A DNA stretch of 11,926 nt, from positions 1 through 11,926 of the forward strand of contig JAAUPH010000045.1 in NCBI GenBank assembly GCA_012035435.1, read 5' to 3'. The DNA comes from Sphingopyxis sp. Its GTDB lineage: Bacteria; Pseudomonadota; Alphaproteobacteria; Sphingomonadales; Sphingomonadaceae. Below the pieces are notes generated by a model. That model was not told where the DNA came from, did no database searches, and saw nothing but the letters and a program-made list of their open reading frames with translations. The position numbers were made by a program, and so were the translations under genes. Of this stretch, positions 1-6,088 are shown one piece after another. How positions within the stretch are numbered: position 1 is the first letter of the stretch; every line of letters begins with the position of its first letter.

Positions 1-13
1 ACAGGAGAATTGT

Positions 14-150
14 ATGAAACGATTGCTGCCCGCAATGTTCTCAGCGTCGGTGTGCGCCGCGCTGAGTCTATTCACCGCCTGCTCCCCTGAAACACCCAGC
101 ACGACGGAAAACAAACCAACAGCAACGCCGACGGCCGCGGCCGAAGCGCC
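14..150 (+). pseudogene. Lipoprotein N-terminal fragment
   Basis: An ATG at 14 follows a GGAG (4-7) at good spacing. The first residues form a lipoprotein signal peptide: positive MKR, a hydrophobic core, and a lipobox FTAC with the lipidated cysteine at residue 23. A Thr/Pro/Ala-rich linker of the kind that tethers a lipoprotein to its domain follows, up to about residue 45. From about base 150 the frame loses protein character and reaches a stop at 199. There the opposite strand carries coding-like sequence, so the mature domain appears to be missing. I read this as the start of a lipoprotein gene cut off at a rearrangement or assembly junction. The original product cannot be named from a signal peptide and linker alone. 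Confidence 0.5.
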
Positions 151-339
151 GCCCCGATCTCCTCCCAGGCGCTCGATCTTGCTTTTCTCCACCGCATAGG
201 CCTCGCTTCCTTTGCGGAGCGTGGCGATCGGCGAGTCGCACAATATCTCGTCCGGCAACAACAGACCGTTGGTGATGCCCGCGCGGGCGTGCCCCAGGGA
301 GATGTCGATGATCTCGCAACGGCGCTCGAGCGCGGCGCT
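151..339 (-). pseudogene. Unidentified coding-like segment continuing the YggX-like frame
   Basis: On the minus strand the frame of the YggX-like fragment stays open through this stretch to the window edge. Residues such as EIIDISLGHARAGITNGLLL and LRKGSEAYAVEKSKIERL look like genuine protein, and codon third positions are strongly G/C as in real genes here. YggX proteins normally end soon after FFFGE, so this part probably comes from another gene joined in frame, or is an unusual extension. A shift of frame near 150-160 would continue it as WEEIGAALR. I do not recognise the family. No start, stop or complete domain is present. Confidence 0.3.
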
Positions 340-528
340 CTCGCCGAAGAAGAAATCCTCCATGTGCTTCGCAACGAGGGCCTGCGCCTCCTTCTGCCAC
401 GGCATGATCCGGTACTCGTTGAGGATCATCTTCTGGCGGTCTTCCCAGAGCTTCCAGGCTTGTGCCGACACCTGTTCAAAGATGCGCTGGCCGATTTCAC
501 CGGGCCACGGTGCGGCGTCGAGTCCGGG
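340..528 (-). pseudogene. YggX-like Fe(2+)-trafficking protein fragment
   Basis: The minus frame reads PGLDAAPWPGEIGQRIFEQV, then WKLWEDRQKMILNEYRI, and ends HMEDFFFGE. This follows the layout of the YggX family (about 90 residues): a PGL-D...PGE-G-RI segment near residue 15-30, the W..W..K..MI/L-NE-R core, and the M..F.FGE end. YggX proteins are small cytoplasmic proteins linked to iron handling and protection of Fe-S clusters. The family N-terminus (an MxRxVxCxKL type start with a conserved cysteine) is missing. Upstream, the DNA instead carries the end of a methyltransferase in a different frame, so the gene is broken at about 525-545. Its style resembles delta-proteobacterial or acidobacterial YggX more than sphingomonad proteins, which hints at a foreign origin. 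Assignment is from motif memory, not a search. Confidence 0.5.
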
Positions 529-545
529 GGCGGGCCCGGCCGCCG

Positions 546-845
546 GAGCGCGGCGATCATTGTGTTCTTCGCGGTGTGCTCGGTGGAGATGAACTCGAAG
601 ACCTTGGTGCGGTAGCCGGCCCATTCCAGCAGGAGCGCGCGCAGGGCGTCGGTCGCGAACTCGGCCTGGCGTTCCTGGAAAATTCCGTGGCGCAGCGGCT
701 CGGCCAGCCGCAAGGCGATGCCGCCGCCTGGGGAGAGCAGATCTGCCGCGAACTTGCGGCACAAGGCGCACTGAGACTCGAAGGTGATCGCGTGCTCGAC
801 GCGTGACCGGCCCTGGTTGACTTGAAGGTCCGGCCCGTCGCACAC
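546..845 (-). pseudogene. SAM-dependent methyltransferase, C-terminal fragment
   Basis: The minus frame starting at a GTG (843-845) encodes about 100 residues that look like the end of a class I SAM-dependent methyltransferase of the Methyltransf_32 type. It has a paired-cysteine CALCRKF segment, a SPGG turn, an AEPLRHG segment, and the closing motif FEFISTEHTAKNTMIAAL. That motif matches the family's F(V/I)S.EHT.KN(L/T)(M/L)I signature. The SAM-binding Rossmann motifs that should lie upstream are absent and a stop (858-860) precedes the frame, so only the C-terminal third remains. After AALRR the frame runs into the YggX-like fragment out of register and reaches a stop at 426. It is a remnant rather than a working gene. 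The substrate cannot be inferred. Confidence 0.45.
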
Positions 846-926
846 CCGTGCAGCCTGTCAGTCGGGCCGGGCCGCGGGTCGCAGCGGCAAGACAAGGGGG
901 CGGCCTGCACGGCTAGAGTGCGCCGC

Positions 927-1178
927 ATGTCTGCCGTTGCATCCGCCACCGCCAAGCCCACCTGGGGGCAGCGCTTCGCACCGCTGGTGCGCGCCTTCCA
1001 CGGCTATGCGGCGTGGCTGGTGTCGATCAGCTGGAAGCGCTTCCTGGTGCTCGCGCTGCTGCTGCCGTTGCTCGCGCTGTCGCTCGCTGTGCTGTGGCTG
1101 TTCGACCGCTTTGTCATTCCTCGTTTGCCGGGTTTGGCGAAATGGCTCGGACAGGACGGCGACTGGGAATACGCGTAA
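927..1178 (+). CDS. Short single-pass membrane protein, possibly truncated
   Basis: The ATG at 927 opens an 83-residue frame. An in-frame upstream start at 822 would only add a low-complexity, implausible leader. Residues 1-35 are a basic cytoplasmic segment, about 38-62 form one strongly hydrophobic helix (FLVLALLLPLLALSLAVLWL), and a short charged tail ends GDWEYA. The layout resembles the start of a sensor kinase or other membrane-anchored protein whose main domain has been lost, but it could also be complete. No clear Shine-Dalgarno is visible before the ATG. The left flank is gene debris and the right flank is the small minus-strand gene at 1203-1391, with convergent 3' ends. I do not recognise the family. 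Confidence 0.4.
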   Translation: MSAVASATAKPTWGQRFAPLVRAFHGYAAWLVSISWKRFLVLALLLPLLALSLAVLWLFDRFVIPRLPGLAKWLGQDGDWEYA

Positions 1179-1202
1179 ATGATGGCTGACGCTCGCGGGC
1201 GC

Positions 1203-1391
1203 TCATTGCACCCGCTCCCGTCGCTCTTCGCATATCAGGACAAGCACCCCAAAGTCCTCGCGCTCGCCAAGCCGGTCGGCGATGCTCTGGACACAAGCCA
1301 GCGGCAAGCCATTTTCATGCGCCACATGACGCAGATAATCGTCGCGGCACTCCGCCCCGCAAGCGCGGTATTGCAATAACAAATCGGTCAT
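1203..1391 (-). CDS. Small conserved-type hypothetical protein (62 aa)
   Basis: The ATG at 1391 is preceded on the minus strand by GAAGGG at suitable spacing, which favours this start over a longer in-frame extension through GC-rich intergenic sequence. The product begins MTDLLLQYRACGAECRDDYL and ends with an acidic/basic helix. It has no signal peptide or membrane segment and has three cysteines (two as CGAEC, one near the end). The look is of a small soluble, helical protein, of a type I associate with sphingomonad plasmids and genomic islands, but its function is unknown to me. The structured non-coding region lies directly upstream. The CGAEC pair could bind a metal, but no partner site is obvious. 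Confidence 0.55.
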   Translation of the reverse strand: MTDLLLQYRACGAECRDDYLRHVAHENGLPLACVQSIADRLGEREDFGVLVLICEERRERVQ

Positions 1392-1949
1392 ATCCCAACC
1401 CTTCTTTCGGCTGAAAGCCGCATCGCTCTGCGACCTGCGGCTCTGCCTTCCGGCGAGGATGGGAGGGGGAGGGAAAACCGGAATCGACGCCCTGGCGCGG
1501 GCCAGCGGGCGCGCAGCGACCGCCACACGGGGGCGTCTATTCCGGTTTGGGAACGAGAGGGCGAAGCCCTTGGCGCTCCCACTCAACAAGCAAACGGAGG
1601 CAGTCAGCCTCCCTCAGCCGCAACGCGGCAAACACGGCACCCTTGCACGGCGCGACGCCAGCCGGACGCCTGCGCGCGGGACAGTGGGCCAGCGGGCGTC
1701 CGACCAGTCGAGAGGCAAGAGTGCCAGCGGGTCAGCGCGAAAACTTCGCGCCCTCAGGAGCGCAAAGCGCGGGACAGAGCGCGTCCTTAGACCCTCCCGC
1801 TCATTTTTCCCCGCTCCCGATCGTCACCCGAATGGGCCGGGACTACAGGCCCGGTCCGCGCCAGCGGATAGAGCGGGTCGCCCAATGGGCAGCGCAAGTT
1901 GAAGCCTTTGCTCACGCCTCGCAAACCAATTGCCGCCTTAAAATGGTGG
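1392..1949. other. Intergenic region without a convincing gene, structured
   Basis: Several open frames cross this GC-rich stretch, but their products are Arg/Ser/Pro-rich, low in complexity and lack recognisable motifs or ribosome sites, so I treat them as chance. The region is rich in inverted repeats. A long imperfect palindrome lies at 1475-1548 and contains a small nested hairpin CTGGC/GCCAG (1492-1505). A hairpin GGAGGC/GCCTCC with a 5-base loop lies at 1596-1612, and GGGCC...GGCCC lies near 1833-1852. The word GCCAGCGG recurs about four times (near 1502, 1688, 1722 and 1861), and GCGCGGGACAG occurs twice (1674 and 1767). It could be an untranslated leader, a structured RNA or a decayed element. 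Nothing here identifies it. Confidence 0.4.
1475..1548. repeat. Long imperfect inverted repeat
   Basis: The arms at 1475-1492 and 1531-1548 are complementary at 17 of 18 positions; the core ACCGGAAT-GACGCCC pairs with GGGCGTC-ATTCCGGT. The single mismatch is a C facing an A. The 38-base loop contains its own short hairpin. No run of T follows on either strand, so it does not look like an intrinsic terminator. It lies about 85 bases upstream of the small minus-strand gene, so it would fall in that gene's leader or promoter region. Confidence 0.6.
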
Positions 1950-2333
1950 TCAGCCATTACGCGGCGCGCAGGCTGTGCATATGCCCAAAACCTCCAGGCG
2001 CACGACATGCTGACGAAAGCATTTTTGCCGTGTCATCTTCTTCACAGCTTCACGTAGCTCATCTGCCTGTAGGTGATCGACAAGCTTGCACTTAAGGCAG
2101 ACCAGAATAATTCCCGTAGCGCAGCGTGCCGTCACAAATCCATTCTGCGAAACCAATCGGCGGACAATCCCGCGATCCCGCAAGTTCTCAAGCACGCGAT
2201 AAACCGAATTGGCCGCGATCCGCCGTCCGAGCCTTTGCGAGAGATTTGCAGCCAATCTATAGGCTTTGATCACGCCGTGATCAACCTCGACCTCAGCAAG
2301 TACATGCGGTTCCAGAGGTAGTTTGGTCGTCAT
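1950..2333 (-). CDS. Fur-family transcriptional regulator, Zur-like
   Basis: This 127-residue protein has the Fur-family order. An N-terminal winged helix contains the recognition-helix segment NSVYRVLENLRDRGIVRRL (about residues 43-61). A dimerisation domain follows with two structural zinc knuckles, CLKC (about 82-85) and CTAC near the C-terminus. The wording LVSQNGFVTA before the first knuckle is closer to Zur (zinc uptake regulator) than to Fur. It would act in the cytoplasm as a metal-dependent repressor. It is slightly short at the N-terminus, and the region before CLKC lacks the histidine cluster often seen there. The ATG at 2333 is the only in-frame start after a stop at 2361-2363; there is no clear ribosome site, so translation may be leaderless. 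It is transcribed divergently from the COG0523 GTPase, which is typical of zinc-limitation regulons. The zinc assignment is inference from family and neighbour. Confidence 0.8.
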   Translation of the reverse strand: MTTKLPLEPHVLAEVEVDHGVIKAYRLAANLSQRLGRRIAANSVYRVLENLRDRGIVRRLVSQNGFVTARCATGIILVCLKCKLVDHLQADELREAVKKMTRQKCFRQHVVRLEVLGICTACAPRNG

Positions 2334-2377
2334 CCAGGCGATTGGCGCTTGCCATGCAACTTATGAATTCTTAGGGG

Positions 2378-2396
2378 CATGATATAGCATGTCATG
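2378..2396. promoter_or_regulatory. Palindrome between divergent genes, candidate Zur-like operator
   Basis: The 80-base gap between the regulator and the GTPase contains CATGATATAGCATGTCATG. Fourteen of its nineteen positions agree with its own reverse complement, with perfect CATGA/TCATG ends and AT-rich inner positions. It is centred at 2387, 27 bases from the GTPase start and 54 from the regulator start. A -10-like TATATC on the minus strand overlaps it. Size, symmetry and placement suit a Fur/Zur operator serving both directions. It does not exactly match the Zur boxes I remember, so the assignment rests on position. Confidence 0.4.
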
Positions 2397-2413
2397 ATTG
2401 AAATGAGGTATCA

Positions 2414-3205
2414 GTGCGTTTTCCAGATGACAAGCGGCTTCCCGTCACTGTGCTTTCCGGCTTTCTGGGCGCGGGCAAGACAACCCTGCTCAACCACATC
2501 TTGTCGAACCGCGAGGGCAAGCGGGTTGCGGTGATCGTCAACGATATGTCGGAGGTTAATATCGACGCTGACCTTGTCCGCGGCGGTGACGCGGCGCTGT
2601 CGCGGTCGGAGGAGACTTTGGTCGAAATGACCAATGGCTGCATCTGCTGCACCCTGCGCGATGACCTTCTTAAAGAAGTGCGCAAACTGTCCGAAGAAGG
2701 CCGGTTCGATTATCTGGTGATCGAAAGCACCGGGGTGTCTGAGCCCTTGCCCGTGGCCGCAACCTTTTCGTTCCGTGATGAGGAAGGCGAAAGCCTTGGC
2801 GATGTGTCGCGGCTCGATTGCATGGTGACCGTTGTTGATGCCGTCAATCTGATGAACGACTATTCGAGCTCGGACTTCCTTGCCGACCGCGGCGAGACGG
2901 CGGGCGAAGGCGATGACCGTCAGCTGGTGAGCCTGCTGGTCGAACAGATCGAGTTTGCCGATGTCGTGATCGTTAACAAGGCGAGCGCAGTCAGTGCCGA
3001 ACAGTTGGCCGTGGTCAAACAGGTTGTGGCCTCGTTAAACGCCGATGCCAAGATTATCGAAGCCGATTATGGCAAGGTCGCGCTCGATACTATTCTCAAC
3101 ACCGGCCTGTTCGACGATGAAAAGGCCGAGACGCATCCGCTCTGGGCCAAAGAGCTTTATGGCTATGCCGATCACCGCCCCGAGACTGAAGAAGTATGGG
3201 GTTGA
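2414..3205 (+). CDS. COG0523/CobW-family zinc GTPase, N-terminal GTPase domain (interrupted)
   Basis: A GTG start at 2414 has GAGG (2405-2408) five bases upstream. Residues 10-260 form a G3E GTPase: Walker A GFLGAGKT (16-23), the metal-binding GCICC motif (C76, C78, C79) that marks COG0523 metallochaperones, ESTGVSEP (104-111), and an NK pair at 188-189 in place of full NKxD. These proteins use GTP hydrolysis to deliver metal to client enzymes, and those next to Zur are usually zinc metallochaperones (ZigA/ZNG1 type). Translation stops at 3203-3205 after EEVWG. The same frame resumes at once with the CobW C-terminal domain, so the stop is internal to the gene. Three extra G bases (3194, 3204, 3211), if removed, restore EEYGVRSFVYRARRPFHP, the sequence expected of the family. 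The break may therefore be a sequencing error or a recent mutation. Confidence 0.85.
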   Translation: MRFPDDKRLPVTVLSGFLGAGKTTLLNHILSNREGKRVAVIVNDMSEVNIDADLVRGGDAALSRSEETLVEMTNGCICCTLRDDLLKEVRKLSEEGRFDYLVIESTGVSEPLPVAATFSFRDEEGESLGDVSRLDCMVTVVDAVNLMNDYSSSDFLADRGETAGEGDDRQLVSLLVEQIEFADVVIVNKASAVSAEQLAVVKQVVASLNADAKIIEADYGKVALDTILNTGLFDDEKAETHPLWAKELYGYADHRPETEEVWG

Positions 3206-3247
3206 GGAGCGTTTGTCTACCGCGCACGGCGGCCCTTCCATCCGGCG

Positions 3248-5614
3248 ATGTTTTACCGCTTTCTGACCGGAGCCGGTTTGGACCAGGTCATTCGTGCCAA
3301 GGGGCATTTCTGGCTGGCCACGCGGACCGATTTTCTGGGTGAGCTGGCGATTGCAGGCAGCCAGAAGATTACCTCGCGCATGGGCCGCTGGTGGGCGGCG
3401 GTGCCGAAAAACCGTTGGCCTGAAGATGGCAGCTTTGAAGAGCATGTCCTCAAACATTGGGACCCCATCTGGGGCGACCGGCGGCAGGAACTGGTGTTCA
3501 TCGGTATCGGCATGGATCAGGCGCAGATTACCGCCGCGCTCGATGCGTGTCTGGTCAAGGGCGATGCCTTTACGGCCCGTGAAACGCCGGCCACGCTGGA
3601 AGTATTGGATAGCAGGACCATCAGAGAGCAAGGGATCAACACAGTGGTTGATACGGTTCGCAGCGCAGCAGGGGTCACGTCCGCGGATACAGCGGCGCAC
3701 ACACCCTTTACCATGCGTGGCTTCCAGATGGCGCAAGTCAGTGTCACGCATAATGGCATCAACCTTGGCTCCACGGATTTTACCGGGATGAACCTGGGGA
3801 CCTTTAACTTTGACCGCGTCGAATTTCTGAAAGGCCCGTCCTCGCTGGTATCTGGACAAGGCGCAGTCGGCGGAACGGTCAATTTTGTCACAAAGGCCCC
3901 GCATAGTGGCCCGATCCGCAGCGAAGTGTTGCTTGGCGCGGATCATCGCGGGTCATTGCGCGCAGGTTTTGGGATCGGGGGCAGCATCAGCCCTGATGTC
4001 GATTTTCGCGTGGATGTGAGCCGCTTTGACGAGCAAAGTTTTATCACCGACAGCGACGTCCAATATGTCCATCTATCGGGAGGTTTTGATTATCGGCCCT
4101 CTTCAAATCTCAAACTTTTTGTCGCAGCCGAATATCGCGACCTGTCAGGCGAAAGCTATCAAGGAACGCCGATTGTCCCGATCGCCTTCAGTGGACAAAA
4201 TGCGACTGGCTCTATCGTTCGCGGGACGTTGATCTCGTCTTTCAATGGAACCAACCTGGGTCCAGTCACTGTCGATCGCAGGACGCTCGATACGAATTAC
4301 AATGTAATCGACGATAGCAAACGCATCAATGAAACATGGGTCAGGGCCGGATTTGAATGGTCCCCTGCAAATTCTGTTAAAATACGCAACATGTTCTTCT
4401 TTTACGATGCGCGCCGTCGCTGGTTCAACAACGAAGTCATCGCGTTCAACGCTGCAACCAATCTGGTGGATCGGGAACGGTTTTTTGTTCAGCACGACCA
4501 TCGCCAAATCGGAAATAATCTCGATCTGACATGGGAGACGAAGCTTGGTGGTATGGAGAACCGTCTCGTGGCTTCGCTTGAATATTATGATATGGACTTT
4601 GTTCGTCCGGGCGCTGCAAATTTTCCAGGCGACAGCGTCTCGCTGGTCAACCCGGTTCGCGGCACATACGGGTTGCTGACAACAGCGCTTCAGACGGCCA
4701 AAATCGAAAGTGTGGCCTTTAATCTGGAAGACCGGTTAGAGGTCTCGCCAAATTTCGCAATCGTCGGTGGCATACGCTACAATAATTTCGACGTCGAGCG
4801 GACGGCCTTTACCTCCGCAGGCGTTTTAAGGGCGGGTTTCCCGCTTTCGAAAAGCTGGAATCCGGTGACTGGCCGCATTGGCTTTACCTGGGACGCTGTG
4901 CCCGGCGTTACCCTTTATGGACAATATGCCACAGCAAGCGACGTCGCGGTCGGAAGCTATTTCTTACTTAGCCCGACGCAGAGACTGGAGCTTTCGAAAG
5001 GGAAAAGCTTTGAAGGTGGGGTAAAGGCAAGCTTTTGGGATGGCCGCAGTCAAGCCACCGTTTCACTATATGATATCGAACGTAGCAACGTCTATTCAGC
5101 AGCAGCCAACCAGCGGTTGAACTTTGCGGGGACGCTGAATTCGCAAGGTGTCGAAGTCACCACAGAATTGCGTCCGGCGAAGGGAATCAAGCTCTGGGGC
5201 AACGCCGCCTATAACCGCGCAAGATATGAAAATTATATCATCACTGGTGTGGCAGACTTTTCTGGGAACACGCCGCCCAACATTCCAACGTGGGTCATCA
5301 ATGGTGGCGCATCTTACCGCTTTGACAATTCCTCCTTTCCGTTGGAAGTCGGGGCAGCGGCAACCCATGTCAGTGACCGGTTTACGACGGACGAAAACAC
5401 AGTCACCATGCCAGCCTATACCCTCTTAGACCTTTACGCGTCTTTGGACATACCTACAAAATTCGCAACGGAAGCACATCCTTTGCGGCTCACCTTCCGT
5501 GTCAAGAACGTGGGTAACCGCCGCTATGCTGCCTATGGCGATCCATTTTATCCGGATCAGATTTTCCTGGGCGCTCCAAGAACTTTTGAGGCCAGTCTCA
5601 CCATGGGTTTTTGA
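3248..5614 (+). CDS. CobW C-terminal domain fused in frame to a TonB-dependent receptor without signal peptide
   Basis: Residues 1-107 from this ATG are the CobW_C domain that completes the preceding GTPase (HFWLATR 20-26, GRWWAAVP 46-53, GDRRQELVFIG 76-86, ALDACLVKGDAF); the real domain starts a little upstream in the same frame. From about residue 110 the protein becomes a TonB-dependent receptor. A plug domain starts at TPATLEVLDS, with DRVEFLKGPSSLVSGQGAVG at 189-207, and a 22-strand-type barrel ends in LTMGF at residue 788. Its plug wording is closest to siderophore receptors. The receptor lacks the signal peptide and TonB box, and the GTPase lacks its usual last 15-20 residues. The join is at about 3573-3585. 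A cytoplasmic domain cannot sensibly precede an outer-membrane barrel, so this is probably a deletion fusion or misassembly, and the receptor as drawn should not be exported. The ATG at 3248 is only the first available start; no ribosome site supports it. Confidence 0.8.
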   Translation: MFYRFLTGAGLDQVIRAKGHFWLATRTDFLGELAIAGSQKITSRMGRWWAAVPKNRWPEDGSFEEHVLKHWDPIWGDRRQELVFIGIGMDQAQITAALDACLVKGDAFTARETPATLEVLDSRTIREQGINTVVDTVRSAAGVTSADTAAHTPFTMRGFQMAQVSVTHNGINLGSTDFTGMNLGTFNFDRVEFLKGPSSLVSGQGAVGGTVNFVTKAPHSGPIRSEVLLGADHRGSLRAGFGIGGSISPDVDFRVDVSRFDEQSFITDSDVQYVHLSGGFDYRPSSNLKLFVAAEYRDLSGESYQGTPIVPIAFSGQNATGSIVRGTLISSFNGTNLGPVTVDRRTLDTNYNVIDDSKRINETWVRAGFEWSPANSVKIRNMFFFYDARRRWFNNEVIAFNAATNLVDRERFFVQHDHRQIGNNLDLTWETKLGGMENRLVASLEYYDMDFVRPGAANFPGDSVSLVNPVRGTYGLLTTALQTAKIESVAFNLEDRLEVSPNFAIVGGIRYNNFDVERTAFTSAGVLRAGFPLSKSWNPVTGRIGFTWDAVPGVTLYGQYATASDVAVGSYFLLSPTQRLELSKGKSFEGGVKASFWDGRSQATVSLYDIERSNVYSAAANQRLNFAGTLNSQGVEVTTELRPAKGIKLWGNAAYNRARYENYIITGVADFSGNTPPNIPTWVINGGASYRFDNSSFPLEVGAAATHVSDRFTTDENTVTMPAYTLLDLYASLDIPTKFATEAHPLRLTFRVKNVGNRRYAAYGDPFYPDQIFLGAPRTFEASLTMGF

Positions 5615-5664
5615 CCGGTTGCCGCGATAGGGTTTGATGCGGGACGGTGGACATCGACCGAGGA

Positions 5665-5697
5665 TGGCTCTCTCTATGGCACCCATAGAGAGAGCCA
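5665..5697. terminator. Perfect 15-bp hairpin after the receptor gene
   Basis: In the 105-base gap between the fused receptor gene and the next start, TGGCTCTCTCTATGG pairs perfectly with CCATAGAGAGAGCCA around a 3-base loop. The stem would be very stable. Only three T bases follow on the plus strand (5699-5701), so it is a poor intrinsic terminator in the strict sense. It may still end transcription, protect the 3' end, or act as an operator, since the right arm ends 22 bases before the GTG at 5720. The rest of the gap shows only the ribosome site of the next gene. Confidence 0.5.
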
Positions 5698-5719
5698 ATT
5701 TGAGGAAAGGCAAAAATTC

Positions 5720-5962
5720 GTGACCGAGACAACACTGCAAGCTCAAGCCCTCACCAAACGCTTTGGCGACACGCTCGCGCTCGATGCCCTCGACCTGTCG
5801 GTTGGCGCGGGCGAGATTGTCTGTTTGCTTGGGGCCAATGGCGCTGGCAAGACCACGACGATAAACCTGTTCCTGGGTTTTACCGAGCCGACGTCGGGCA
5901 GCGCACTTGTGTGCGGCATGGATGTGCAGGCCGATCCGGCAGCGGCGCGTGAGGCGTTGGGC
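5720..5962 (+). repeat. Partial duplicate of the ABC ATPase start at 11247-11489
   Basis: Aligned without gaps, these 243 bases differ from 11247-11489 at 29 positions by my hand count (about 88% identity), mostly at third codon positions. Similarity ends abruptly at 5963/11490. The silent bias of the differences shows that both copies were under selection as genes before this copy was cut short. Confidence 0.8.
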
Positions 5963-6079
5963 ATCGCGGTTAGCGTCAAGACCCTGTTCGACAATCGCTA
6001 TTTCACCGGTGGCGATTTCCGCTCGGTTTTCTTCGGCGAGGCTCGGCAGGCGCAACTCACGCTAAGCGCCGATTTTTAG
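5720..6079 (+). pseudogene. Chimera: ABC ATPase N-terminus joined to a TonB receptor C-terminus
   Basis: A GTG at 5720 follows GAGGAAAGG (5702-5710). Residues 1-81 are the start of an ABC-2-type ATPase, including Walker A GANGAGKTT (38-46), and match the gene beginning at 11247 at 75 of 81 residues. After LG (5962) the sequence changes to IAVSVKTLFDNRYFTGGDF and ends LTLSADF with a terminal phenylalanine. That is the classic last 38 residues of a TonB-dependent receptor barrel. The ATPase signature motif, Walker B and H-loop are gone, so no ATPase activity is possible, and the receptor tail is useless without its barrel. The join is in frame. It looks like the scar of a deletion that removed the rest of an ATPase gene, anything between, and most of a receptor gene; misassembly is the alternative. 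The receptor at 6089 begins ten bases after its stop. Confidence 0.75.
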
Positions 6080-6088
6080 GAATTGCAT

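Noticed and set aside
927..1178. Small membrane protein as a type I toxin
   Set aside because: At 83 residues with a long basic N-terminus it does not resemble the very short hydrophobic toxins, and no antisense RNA promoter was recognised.
1459..1902. 147-residue open frame on the plus strand (and an overlapping one at 1547-2095)
   Set aside because: The product is Arg/Ser/Ala-rich low complexity without motifs, and the DNA is dominated by inverted repeats; a chance frame in GC-rich sequence is more likely.
3203..3205. In-frame TGA as programmed readthrough or selenocysteine between the GTPase domains
   Set aside because: The bases around it are better explained by three extra G residues that restore the expected family sequence; no selenocysteine insertion structure is evident and the family has no selenoprotein members that I know of.
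3035..3946. 303-residue open frame on the minus strand
   Set aside because: It is antisense to well-conserved GTPase and receptor sequence and has no recognisable domain or ribosome site.
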